This document shows, in pieces, positions 1-6,397 of a stretch of 6,397 nt of DNA; position 1 is the stretch's first letter; every line of letters begins with the position of its first letter. Below the pieces are notes generated by a model, which was not told where the DNA came from, did no database searches, and saw only the letters and a list, made by a program, of their open reading frames with translations. The stretch comes from Acidimicrobium sp. (lineage in GTDB: Bacteria; Actinomycetota; Acidimicrobiia; Acidimicrobiales; Ilumatobacteraceae), in NCBI GenBank assembly GCA_003535455.1, contig DOHD01000128.1, positions 1,931 through 8,327 of the forward strand, written 5' to 3'. The translations under genes and the position numbers were made by a program.

Positions 1-65
1 TATTCGAGAACTTGATTCTCAAGTGATGGAAAGTTCGGCTGTGGTTCTACCTGCGGGTAAGACAC
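1..65 (-). CDS. ileS: Isoleucyl-tRNA synthetase, N-terminal fragment (runs off the left edge)
   Basis: Only the first 21 codons and two further bases are in the window. The frame opens with GTG at 63-65, just after an in-frame TAA at 69-71. It reads M-SYPQVEPQP followed by NFPSLENQVLE, and the next codon begins TA, which fits Tyr. The 'FPxLExxVLxYW' pattern is the usual N-terminus of class Ia isoleucyl-tRNA synthetases, which charge tRNA-Ile with isoleucine in the cytoplasm. Actinobacteria commonly carry ileS at this end of the dcw cluster, which supports the call. The start lies 7 bases after the yggT stop with no clear Shine-Dalgarno sequence, so translation may be coupled to yggT. The identification rests on a short stretch plus context; the catalytic HIGH and KMSKS motifs would lie outside the window. 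Confidence 0.8.
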   Translation of the reverse strand, partial: MSYPQVEPQPNFPSLENQVLE

Positions 66-72
66 GAGTTAA

Positions 73-324
73 TTAACACTTCAGAATCATGCGCTGCACG
101 ACGATTTGCAAAAATAACAGCACGACTAGTGGCGACAAGTCGAGCGCGCCCGTGCGAGGCATGACGCGACGCACCCAATCAAGAACGGGTTCGGTGAATC
201 GACCGACGAAATATGAAATCTGCGCCACGACCCCGCCACTTGTGGACGGAAACCACGACAACACCACGCGCACGATGATCATGTAAATAAAGATTTGAAC
301 GAGAGTGCACAAAAGTTCGATCAT
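73..324 (-). CDS. YggT family small integral membrane protein
   Basis: This 83-residue protein has the single-copy YggT layout. A first hydrophobic segment lies at about residues 5-24, then the conserved RVVLSWFP stretch (about 19-26). A polar loop with TEPVLDWVRRVMP (about 44-56) follows, then LDLSPLVVLLFL, which begins the second membrane helix (about 62-79). The TEP, R-x-x-P and DLSP positions are the family signature. YggT proteins sit in the cytoplasmic membrane. Their biochemical role is not settled, and in Gram-positive bacteria the gene travels with sepF and ftsZ, as here. The ATG at 322-324 is 19 bases after the sepF stop and has no strong Shine-Dalgarno sequence. The gene ends in TAA inside a 10-base palindrome (68-77). 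Length and motifs are complete, with no sign of decay. Confidence 0.93.
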   Translation of the reverse strand: MIELLCTLVQIFIYMIIVRVVLSWFPSTSGGVVAQISYFVGRFTEPVLDWVRRVMPRTGALDLSPLVVLLFLQIVVQRMILKC

Positions 325-343
325 TTAGTGCGCCAATTCTGCG

Positions 344-874
344 CTAGCCGCGAGTAACGCGTGCGCCAAACGGCTTCATCATGAAGACACCGTTACTCAT
401 TTTCTCCATGGTGCCGTTGTTTGCATAACAAACGCCGCTTGCAAAATCGATGATTCGCCTCATCGTCTTTTGATCGGTTGATTGCACATTGATAATAACT
501 GGGTTGCCTTCTTTGAAGCGATCGGCAATCTCTTTGGCGTCTTCATAACTCGTCGGACGAATAGTCACCGGATCACTGGCAGGCATTACAGGACGAGCAA
601 CTGCTTCTGTGCGACGACCACCAACTGGTCGCACGGTCACACCCGAATCGTGTTGGGCCTGTTGCGCACGCATGCCACTTGAACGTGGTTCAACCATCGC
701 TCGATCGTCGTATTCGTCGTAGCCTGGCTCGAGATCATCAAATCGCTCTGCGCGCTGACGACCACGACTTGGCATGCGACGATCTCGTTCAACTGCAACC
801 GACTCGTCATAATCGTCGTAGGCCTCATCTGGACCTAGACCCAAATAATCCATTGCTCGCCGAAACATTGACAT
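344..874 (-). CDS. sepF: Cell division protein SepF, membrane anchor of the Z ring
   Basis: SepF binds the FtsZ C-terminal tail and tethers the ring to the membrane, a role held by FtsA elsewhere; no ftsA is seen here. With the ATG at 872-874 the protein has 176 residues. It opens with MSMFRRAMDYLGLG, the short amphipathic membrane-binding helix of the family. Next is an acidic, Tyr/Asp-rich and then Arg/Gln-rich linker (about residues 16-98). The SepF fold follows at about 102-170, from VTIRPTSYEDAKEIADRF through NPVIINV, RRIIDFASGVCY and GTMEKMSNGVFMMKP. The C-terminus ends soon after the fold (FGARVTRG). A TTG at 902-904 would add ten residues and is the furthest possible start, because an in-frame stop precedes it. 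I prefer 874, or the ATG at 866-868, because the helix should be N-terminal. No good Shine-Dalgarno sequence decides between them. The gene lies between yggS and yggT. Confidence 0.92.
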   Translation of the reverse strand: MSMFRRAMDYLGLGPDEAYDDYDESVAVERDRRMPSRGRQRAERFDDLEPGYDEYDDRAMVEPRSSGMRAQQAQHDSGVTVRPVGGRRTEAVARPVMPASDPVTIRPTSYEDAKEIADRFKEGNPVIINVQSTDQKTMRRIIDFASGVCYANNGTMEKMSNGVFMMKPFGARVTRG

Positions 875-941
875 ATGAAGAGGATAGTTCAAAATTCGCC
901 CCAACTAACGGACATCCAGCCTGCGCACCGGTCACAAATTT

Positions 942-1613
942 TTAACTGCGGGGTCCGAACAATGCCGAGCCGACACGTATCATTGTTGAGCCTTCGTTGA
1001 CCGCGATCTCAAGATCCCCAGTCATGCCCATGCTGCAATGCGACAAACCAAGGTCATCCACTAGTCTGCGAACCAACTGAAACGCGACGCGTGACCGATG
1101 CGGGTCGTTATCAGTAGGGCCAACTGTCATCAAACCCAAAACTTCGAGACCGTTGCTGATCGCAAGACTCAACAATTGTTCGACCTCTGCAGGTTGACAA
1201 CCACCCTTGTCGGATTCACCAGTCGCGTTGACCTGCAACATAACTTGAGGTTTTATGCCCGAATTATGTTTGATGCAACGCTTGGCGATTTCTTTAATCA
1301 ATTCAGCGCGGTCAATGCTCTGCCATACATCGACAATGTCGGCGAGCGACTTGATTTTATTTGTCTGCAATCGACCAATGAAATTTACCGGAAGTCGTTT
1401 GGTAGTTGGCAGTTTGCGAATCTTAGCAATCAACTCTTGTGCATAGTTTTCACCGATACCGTCACAACCCGCGTCAAACGCGGCGATCATCGCCGCCGCA
1501 TCAAAAGTTTTGGTGACGGCGATCAACTTAACTTGAGAGCCGCCGGCGATCTTTATTCGCTCTCGAACTTGTGCGACACGAGAACCGACTTGCGACAGAT
1601 CGATCGCGTTCAT
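942..1613 (-). CDS. YggS/PROSC family pyridoxal-phosphate homeostasis protein
   Basis: A 223-residue single-domain protein of full family length with the alanine-racemase-like TIM barrel that binds PLP. Residues LIAVTKT include Lys35, the expected Schiff-base lysine. They are followed by GIGENYAQEL (about 53-61), NFIGRLQTNKIKSL (77-90), VMLQVNATGESDKGGC (124-139) and LGLMTVGP (159-166). The phosphate-binding end is CSMGMTGDLEIAVNEGS with R-V-G-SALFGPR (193-222). In family members this protein has no known catalytic reaction; it buffers and delivers PLP and affects amino-acid and B6 balance. It lies 21 bases after the ftsZ stop. The ATG at 1611-1613 is preceded by a GGTGA element that may be a weak ribosome binding site, and no in-frame alternative start lies in the gap. 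The YlmD/PgeF-family gene often found between ftsZ and yggS is absent. Confidence 0.95.
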   Translation of the reverse strand: MNAIDLSQVGSRVAQVRERIKIAGGSQVKLIAVTKTFDAAAMIAAFDAGCDGIGENYAQELIAKIRKLPTTKRLPVNFIGRLQTNKIKSLADIVDVWQSIDRAELIKEIAKRCIKHNSGIKPQVMLQVNATGESDKGGCQPAEVEQLLSLAISNGLEVLGLMTVGPTDNDPHRSRVAFQLVRRLVDDLGLSHCSMGMTGDLEIAVNEGSTMIRVGSALFGPRS

Positions 1614-1634
1614 GTCGTCACCGACATGCGTAAT

Positions 1635-2753
1635 CTATTTCAAAAACGATGGAAGATCATCGTCGTCATCTGCGCCACTCAGCGGATCAGATGTGCCACC
1701 AAACAAATCTTTCAATCGCCCACCCTTGGGTTCGGGGCGAGCCGTGCCTGCAGTTGCCGTATTGCGACCATCACCACGAGTGGCGGTGCGTTGCGCCGCG
1801 CTGTCCCAACGTTCAAAGCCCGCGGCTACGACTGTTACCCGAACTTCATCATTGACGTCGTCATCGATGACCAACCCGTGAATAATGTTTGCATCTTGAT
1901 GCGCGACACCGCGCACGATCTCCATTGCGTTGGTCACTTCGAATAGACCGACATCGGACGGACCAGTGATATTGACGACGATGCCCCGTGCACCTTCGAG
2001 TGACGCTTCAAGCAATGGCGAATTGATCGCCGCATTTGCCGCCAACACCGCTCGGTTATCGCCGCTTGCCGCACCTGTGCCCATTAGCGCGGTGCCTGCG
2101 TTTGCCAAAACGGCCTTGACGTCGGCGAAGTCGGTGTTGATCAAACCCGGTGTTGTGATCAAGCCTGTGATGCCAGCGACACCTTGCACCAATACTTCGT
2201 CGGCGCGCTTGAACGCGTCAAGCATCGTCGTTTTGTCGGTTGAGATTGCTATCAAACGCTCGTTTGGAATGACAACGAGCGTGTCAACTTTTTCTTTCAA
2301 TGCTGCAATGCCAGCATCAGCCTGCACCGAGCGACGCCGACCTTCAAACGCAAATGGTCGCGTGACAACTGCGACGGTTAGCGCGCCCTCTGCTTTGGCG
2401 ATCTCAGCGATAACCGGCGAGGCGCCAGTGCCAGTGCCACCGCCCTCTCCTGCCGTGATGAAAACCATGTCTGCACCCGCGACGACTTCTTGAATCTCAT
2501 CACGATGTTGTTCGGCGGCCTCGCGACCAACTTCTGGGTCTGCTCCTGCACCAAGACCCCTCGTCAATTCGCGACCAATGTCGATCTTCACGCTCGCATC
2601 ACTCAGCAACAACGCTTGTGCGTCGGTATTAATAGCCACAAACTCGACACCACGCATGCCTGACTCCATCATGCGGTTGATTGCGTTTACGCCGCCACCG
2701 CCAACACCGATGACTTTGATGACTGCCAGATAATTTTGTGGATGACCGACCAT
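1635..2753 (-). CDS. ftsZ: Cell division GTPase FtsZ
   Basis: FtsZ is the tubulin homologue that polymerises with GTP into the division ring at midcell. The 372-residue protein is complete. It has the N-terminal [17 protein letters not shown] (12-28) and the INTDAQAL loop (41-48). The GTP-binding tubulin signature is [12 protein letters not shown] (102-113). The T7 synergy loop is INTDFADV (205-212), whose acidic residues complete the active site of the neighbouring subunit. The second domain runs to about residue 314. A short, variable linker (about 316-360) leads to the [11 protein letters not shown] tail (362-372), which binds SepF and other partners. Glu in the GEGGGTGTG motif, where many bacteria have Met, is normal for Actinobacteria. 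The ATG at 2751-2753 follows a G-run ribosome binding site. The gene probably has its own promoter in the gap after murB-ftsQ and may be co-transcribed with yggS, sepF and yggT. Confidence 0.99.
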   Translation of the reverse strand: MVGHPQNYLAVIKVIGVGGGGVNAINRMMESGMRGVEFVAINTDAQALLLSDASVKIDIGRELTRGLGAGADPEVGREAAEQHRDEIQEVVAGADMVFITAGEGGGTGTGASPVIAEIAKAEGALTVAVVTRPFAFEGRRRSVQADAGIAALKEKVDTLVVIPNERLIAISTDKTTMLDAFKRADEVLVQGVAGITGLITTPGLINTDFADVKAVLANAGTALMGTGAASGDNRAVLAANAAINSPLLEASLEGARGIVVNITGPSDVGLFEVTNAMEIVRGVAHQDANIIHGLVIDDDVNDEVRVTVVAAGFERWDSAAQRTATRGDGRNTATAGTARPEPKGGRLKDLFGGTSDPLSGADDDDDLPSFLK

Positions 2754-2763
2754 TTAGGATTAA

Positions 2764-2768
2764 CCCCC
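2764..2768 (-). promoter_or_regulatory. Ribosome binding site of ftsZ
   Basis: On the minus strand the run GGGGG ends 10 bases before the ftsZ ATG. It can pair with the CCUCC of 16S rRNA with one G-U wobble. It is among the clearer ribosome binding sites in the window and supports the chosen FtsZ start. Confidence 0.55.
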
Positions 2769-2787
2769 GCTGCTTGCGCTTGTTTTG

Positions 2788-2802
2788 CTCACTTATTGTG
2801 AG
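2788..2802. repeat. 15-base dyad (5-base arms, 5-base loop) in the ftsZ leader
   Basis: The sequence CTCAC-TTATT-GTGAG is a perfect inverted repeat with an A+T-only centre. It falls just downstream of the proposed ftsZ -10 box, at or next to the expected transcription start. It could be a small hairpin at the 5' end of the ftsZ mRNA or half of an operator. The arms are short, no T-run follows, and chance is possible. It is not a terminator. Confidence 0.35.
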
Positions 2803-2809
2803 TGCAGTT

Positions 2810-2838
2810 ATTCTGCCACACCTGACAGCATGCACCAA
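2810..2838 (-). promoter_or_regulatory. Candidate ftsZ promoter
   Basis: On the minus strand a TTGGTG box (2833-2838) stands 17 bases upstream of CAGAAT (2810-2815). These resemble the housekeeping -35 (TTGACA) and -10 (TATAAT) boxes in four positions each, with ideal spacing. Transcription would begin near 2803 and leave a leader of about 50 bases before ftsZ. The 123-base gap (2754-2876) is the only sizeable non-coding space in the window, and ftsZ often has its own promoter. The match was found by eye and is only moderate. Confidence 0.35.
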
Positions 2839-2876
2839 ACATAAGCGGGACGTTAAGACGAGTTGAGAGAAAGTCT

Positions 2877-4982
2877 CTACTTCGACTTTACGGTTGGTGT
2901 TCGTGAGTCTGTTAAATCTATTGAGATAATCTGCTTCGCATCTTGTCGACGCAATAAGACCAGTAGAGAGATCAACTTATTCTGCAAGTCGACAGGTGGA
3001 CCGAAATTGATCAAAGTTCCGGAGCGCAATGTCATCAAGAGTTGATTTGGTCCGCCCACGCCAACATTCAAAACTCGCTCGCTCAACTCATCGGGCAAAC
3101 CCGCCGCGAGTTGCGCCGCTGCCCGATATACAGCGCCTGCATTGGCCCCCGGTGCAAGGTTTGGTCCAACGCCCGTAATTTGCAAATACTGCGTGGGCTG
3201 ACCCGTTTCAACTGCTAAAACTCGTCCTTGTGGATCAACAACTCGCGACCGATTGTCTACACCTATATAAAAGGCAACGGGCTTACGCTCGACGATCTCG
3301 ATGACGAGCCTTGACGGAAAGAACGACTTGATTCGCACAGACTCAACCCACGGATCACCTTCAAGTCGTCTTTCGGCGGCTCTTGTATCGACGGTCAAAA
3401 TTGATTTGCCGTCAAGCGACTTTTCAACGGCGATCAATAGATCGGCGCTGACGTATCTAGCGCCTTCAACCTCTATTTTGCGCACTCCGATGATCGGTGA
3501 CGCCAGAACTATCAATATAAAGGCGACGACCCCGACAACTGAACCAACGGCGACGAGCAACTTGCGACGATTCGACGCAATATTTTTGACAACGGTTTTG
3601 CGCCGATCTTCGATGCGTGAATCGCGGATGATATTGCTCGGATCAGACGTCGGCGCAACATTCACCGAACTTGTCATTTCATCGATCGGGTGGTCGACGT
3701 CTACGGGTAATCTGAGATCTTCATCAATTATTACTATGCGACCATTATTCGTTTTGAGTGTCAGCGACGAGTTGGTCGTCGATGTCGCGTCGTCTTTCGT
3801 CTTCTCGCGCGAATTTGTTGAGTCGATTGGCCTCACAACTCTGAGATTTCCGGTTGGGGTTGCATCGCCTTCAAATGCGTCTTTAAGTTCTGCCAATACA
3901 TCGTCGGAAAGTTGCTCAGCGAACGAAGGCACGGGTATCGACAAGTCTGTGTTGTTTGTCGACCCAAACGCAGATTCGAGTTGAGTGTTGCGAGAAGTTT
4001 TGATTTGGTCTAACGCCCCTGCATGTTGAGCGATTGTCGATGAAAAACCGACGAGTCGTATCTCGCTGCGAAGATCTATTGAATAAGCCTCAGCAACGCG
4101 TTGACGAACGAAAGTCATCAACTCGACGACGTCATCGGCATTGCCATCTTCGTCGGCCTGAATAAAGTTTGCGTGCTTTTCAGAAACGACCGCGCTGCCA
4201 ATCCGAAAACCGCGCAATCCGAGACCATCAATGAGTGCACCTGCCGAAGATCCACCCGAAACTGGATTCACGAAAACTGAACCCGCATTTTGGCCGCCTG
4301 GTTGATTCTCACGACGCCATTTAACGATTTCTGCCAACCGTGATTCACCTTCGGCTTTATCGCCCCAGGTGAGGCGCAATACAGCCGAGAGAACGATGTG
4401 ATTGTCGCCCAAATCAGAGCCACGAAAACGCAGACCCATGTTGGCGGCCGAAACATTTGCTTCGATTCCCCGCTGGAGGTGAAAAAGTCGCACGCTAAGC
4501 AACGACGCGATCATGTCCGAGCCGTGACCGCCCGCATTCATTCTCACGGCACCCCCGATCGAACCTGGCACGCCGACCGCCCACTCAAAGCCGCGCAAAC
4601 CGGCAGCCACGCTTTGACGAGCAACGATCGGTAGCGATGCCATCGCACCAACAACAAGAATCGGCTCTTGATTCAAATTAGGAAGGACAATCTGCTCGGC
4701 AAATGGACCAAGTGCGATGGCCAGACCTCTAAAGCCGCCGCTAGAAATCAACATGTTGCTTCCACGGCCCAGCATCAGCACCGGAATCGTGACTTTTGCC
4801 AGCGCGCGCGACACGGCATGCAAATCGTCGACGCTCATTGCTCGCATAAACAACGACGCCGACCCGCCAACACGATATGTCGTGTACGGACCAATTGGTT
4901 CGTCGCGAGTAATTCGATCGCCGAGCAAAGAAGCGAAACGATTCAAGTCTTTGTCACTGGGATGAACTAATTTTGAAATCAC
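2877..4982 (-). CDS. murB-ftsQ: Fused UDP-N-acetylmuramate dehydrogenase (MurB) - cell division protein FtsQ
   Basis: One uninterrupted 701-codon frame encodes two normally separate proteins. Residues 1-313 are MurB, which uses FAD and NADPH to reduce UDP-GlcNAc-enolpyruvate to UDP-MurNAc in the cytoplasm. Visible are TYRVGGSA (35-42), GRGSNMLISSGGFRG (72-86), GVPGSIGGAVRMNAGG (137-152), QNAGSVFVNP with the proton-donor Ser235, EKHANF (269-273 region), and EIRLVG with the catalytic Glu307. Residues 314-470 are a polar Ser/Thr/Asp-rich linker. Residues 474-494 form one hydrophobic membrane helix preceded by many Arg and Lys, which predicts the N-terminus inside. Residues about 498-568 are the POTRA domain (from VRKIEVEGARYVSADLL to IEIVERKPVAF). 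About 570-690 are the FtsQ domain, which recruits FtsB/FtsL and the septal synthase outside the membrane. Topology therefore puts MurB in the cytoplasm and FtsQ outside, each where it works. The GTG start overlaps the murC stop by 4 bases. A separate FtsQ could begin at Met436 (ATG at 3675-3677), but no ribosome binding site is seen there. Confidence 0.93.
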   Translation of the reverse strand: MISKLVHPSDKDLNRFASLLGDRITRDEPIGPYTTYRVGGSASLFMRAMSVDDLHAVSRALAKVTIPVLMLGRGSNMLISSGGFRGLAIALGPFAEQIVLPNLNQEPILVVGAMASLPIVARQSVAAGLRGFEWAVGVPGSIGGAVRMNAGGHGSDMIASLLSVRLFHLQRGIEANVSAANMGLRFRGSDLGDNHIVLSAVLRLTWGDKAEGESRLAEIVKWRRENQPGGQNAGSVFVNPVSGGSSAGALIDGLGLRGFRIGSAVVSEKHANFIQADEDGNADDVVELMTFVRQRVAEAYSIDLRSEIRLVGFSSTIAQHAGALDQIKTSRNTQLESAFGSTNNTDLSIPVPSFAEQLSDDVLAELKDAFEGDATPTGNLRVVRPIDSTNSREKTKDDATSTTNSSLTLKTNNGRIVIIDEDLRLPVDVDHPIDEMTSSVNVAPTSDPSNIIRDSRIEDRRKTVVKNIASNRRKLLVAVGSVVGVVAFILIVLASPIIGVRKIEVEGARYVSADLLIAVEKSLDGKSILTVDTRAAERRLEGDPWVESVRIKSFFPSRLVIEIVERKPVAFYIGVDNRSRVVDPQGRVLAVETGQPTQYLQITGVGPNLAPGANAGAVYRAAAQLAAGLPDELSERVLNVGVGGPNQLLMTLRSGTLINFGPPVDLQNKLISLLVLLRRQDAKQIISIDLTDSRTPTVKSK

Positions 4983-6376
4983 TTCGAAAGACCTCTTCGC
5001 CGCGAGATCACTTCACGCGGCAATGTGGCAATATCGCCACAGCCCATTGAAATGCATAGATCGCCTGACTTGATTTCATTCGCCAAGAACTCTACGAGAT
5101 CTGCGCGGTTTGCCAGATAAACGACCTTGCTTTCAGGATGTGATTTTCGAATCGCATCGACCACAAGTTCACCCGTGACACCGGCAATTGGTCTGGTTCC
5201 CGACGAATATATATCGGTGATTATCACCAGATCGGCATTTACGAATGCGTCGGCATAAAGATGCGACATGACAGACATTCGATTAAATCTGTTTGGTTGA
5301 AACACCGCAACTACACGCGACCATTTGTCTGACTCATCTCGAGCACCCGTAAGAACGGCGGCAATCTCGTTCGGTAAGTGGGCATAGTCGTCGACAAAAG
5401 TCGCACCACCTTCGATGCCTTGCACATCAAATCGGCGGGCTACCCCACCAAATCTGCTCAACGAGTCTGCAGCGTGATCAAAAGCGACCCCGAATTGCAT
5501 CGCCATTGTGATGGCGCCAAGAGCATTGCTGACATTGTGAATGCCGCGCTGCGGCAAACCTACGAGACCAAGTTCGACTTTTCGGCTGCCGATATTTTGC
5601 ACAACTTTAAAAGTCGCACCGGCATTCTTAAATTGAACATCAGTCGCCACAAAGTTGGCGTCTGACCCGGGGTTAACCGAATAGGTAATCGCCTCGCACG
5701 CTTTGGCAATTGATGCGCAAACTCGGTCGTCTTGACACAAAACTCGCGGACCCGAGATATTTTTTGTGTAATCACGAAAACTTTCTTCAATTGCAGACTG
5801 CGTTTTGAAGTGATCCAAATGGTCGACGTCGACATTCGTCAAAATGGTCGCCGCCAGAGGCAATTGTGCGTGGGTGCCATCGCTTTCGTCGGCTTCAACA
5901 ACAAGAAGTTCGCTGTTTGTCCATGTTGCGCCTCGGCTAAACGCGACAACATCGCCACCAATCAAATAACTCGGGTCTTTACCAGCACCCAGCAAAATTG
6001 TCGCCAACATCGAAGATGTAGTCGTCTTGCCGTGTGTGCCGGCAACACCGATGCTTGTTGCACATCGACAAATCGCGGCGAGAGTTTCGGCTCTCGTCAG
6101 CACTCGAATGCCTGATTGGCGCGCCCGCTGATATTCGATGTTCGTCATGGCAATTGCCGGTGAGCCTGTAACGAAATCACAATTTTTGACCACTGCGGGA
6201 TCGTGCCCAATATTTATCGTGATGCCCAATTTGATCAGCCTCTGGATCATTTCGGAATCATGAATATCACTACCCGAGACTTGATGCCCCATCTCGGCCA
6301 ACACAGTTGCCACTGCCGACATTCCCGGGCCGCCGATGCCGACTACATGTATTTTTTGTTTTACTTTCAGGTCCAA
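4979..6376 (-). CDS. murC: UDP-N-acetylmuramate--L-alanine ligase MurC
   Basis: MurC uses ATP to add L-alanine to UDP-MurNAc, the first amino acid of the peptidoglycan stem, in the cytoplasm. The 465 residues cover the three Mur ligase domains. These are the nucleotide-fold domain with HVVGIGGPGMSA (10-21) and SGSDI; the ATP domain with GVAGTHGKTTT (110-120), VVEADESDGT (159-168) and NVDVDHLDHF (181-190); and the C-terminal domain with GVARRFDVQG (311-320), DDYAHLP (329-335) and VFQPNRFNRM (358-367). In the DDYxHHP motif the second His is Leu here. The last four bases overlap the murB-ftsQ start, so the two are probably translationally coupled. The start is uncertain. TTG at 6374-6376 gives a normal N-terminus, but the frame stays open for seven more codons to the window edge, so the true start could lie outside. 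The upstream neighbour, probably murG, is not in the window. Confidence 0.95.
   Translation of the reverse strand: MDLKVKQKIHVVGIGGPGMSAVATVLAEMGHQVSGSDIHDSEMIQRLIKLGITINIGHDPAVVKNCDFVTGSPAIAMTNIEYQRARQSGIRVLTRAETLAAICRCATSIGVAGTHGKTTTSSMLATILLGAGKDPSYLIGGDVVAFSRGATWTNSELLVVEADESDGTHAQLPLAATILTNVDVDHLDHFKTQSAIEESFRDYTKNISGPRVLCQDDRVCASIAKACEAITYSVNPGSDANFVATDVQFKNAGATFKVVQNIGSRKVELGLVGLPQRGIHNVSNALGAITMAMQFGVAFDHAADSLSRFGGVARRFDVQGIEGGATFVDDYAHLPNEIAAVLTGARDESDKWSRVVAVFQPNRFNRMSVMSHLYADAFVNADLVIITDIYSSGTRPIAGVTGELVVDAIRKSHPESKVVYLANRADLVEFLANEIKSGDLCISMGCGDIATLPREVISRRRGLSK
4992..4997 (-). promoter_or_regulatory. Ribosome binding site of murB-ftsQ
   Basis: AAGAGG on the minus strand lies within the last codons of murC, 9 bases before the GTG at 4980-4982. 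This spacing supports the GTG as the real start and coupling of murB-ftsQ to murC through the GTGA start/stop overlap. Confidence 0.55.
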
Positions 6377-6397
6377 CGATTCATCGCGAGCCGACGC

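Noticed and set aside
68..77. 10-base palindrome GTTAATTAAC between yggT and ileS
   Set aside because: It holds the yggT stop codon and is short and A+T-rich; chance explains it well.
1098..1946. 282-codon plus-strand ORF
   Set aside because: It lies antisense to yggS and the end of ftsZ, both strongly supported by conserved motifs. Its translation has no recognisable motif or sensible composition, so it is a shadow.
1930..2493. 187-codon plus-strand ORF rich in Ala, Ser and Pro
   Set aside because: It is fully antisense to the conserved core of ftsZ; such open antisense frames follow from codon bias in FtsZ.
2577..2598. GEGGGTGTG in FtsZ as a mutated tubulin signature
   Set aside because: The Glu is the usual actinobacterial residue at this position, so it is not an anomaly. 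The positions given are only an approximate neighbourhood within ftsZ.
2864..2880. AGAGA-CTT-TCTCT inverted repeat at the end of murB-ftsQ as a terminator
   Set aside because: The stem is five weak pairs with no T-run after it on the minus strand, so a terminator cannot be supported.
3301..3984. 227-codon plus-strand ORF
   Set aside because: It is antisense to the FtsQ part and linker of the fusion; it is Ser/Thr-rich without any domain pattern or ribosome binding site.

Overview
The window is a stretch of a division and cell wall (dcw) cluster in which every gene reads on the minus strand. Gene order in the direction of transcription is murC, a murB-ftsQ fusion, ftsZ, yggS, sepF, yggT and the first codons of ileS. 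The order ftsQ-ftsZ without ftsA, followed by yggS-sepF-yggT and ileS, is typical of Actinobacteria. FtsZ carries the actinobacterial form of the tubulin signature (GEGGGTGTG) and a [11 protein letters not shown] tail. By eye the G+C content is close to one half. That is low for a high-G+C actinobacterium and would suit a freshwater or marine Acidimicrobiia-type lineage. The lineage is an inference; no marker in the window proves it.

Layout from right to left, which is the direction of transcription. Positions 6376-4979 encode MurC, which adds L-Ala to UDP-MurNAc. Its stop overlaps by 4 bases the GTG start of a 701-codon ORF (4982-2877). The N-terminal half of this ORF is a complete MurB (UDP-MurNAc dehydrogenase). 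Its C-terminal part is a complete FtsQ (one membrane helix, POTRA, FtsQ domain), joined through about 155 low-complexity residues. A 123-base gap follows, the only intergenic space of any size. It holds a plausible promoter, a short dyad and a ribosome binding site for ftsZ (2753-1635). Then come yggS (1613-942), sepF (about 874-344) and yggT (324-73), spaced by about 20 to 70 bases. The start of ileS (65-1) runs off the left edge.

MurC and MurB act on consecutive or neighbouring cytoplasmic intermediates of peptidoglycan. FtsQ scaffolds the periplasm-facing divisome. FtsZ forms the ring, SepF anchors it to the membrane in organisms without FtsA, and YggT is a small membrane protein of the same neighbourhood. 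Two genes common in this actinobacterial layout are absent from the window: the YlmD/PgeF-family gene between ftsZ and yggS, and divIVA between yggT and ileS. The most notable feature is the MurB-FtsQ fusion, which ties a soluble precursor enzyme physically to the division septum scaffold. No RNA gene, mobile element, CRISPR array, clear terminator or plus-strand gene was found.
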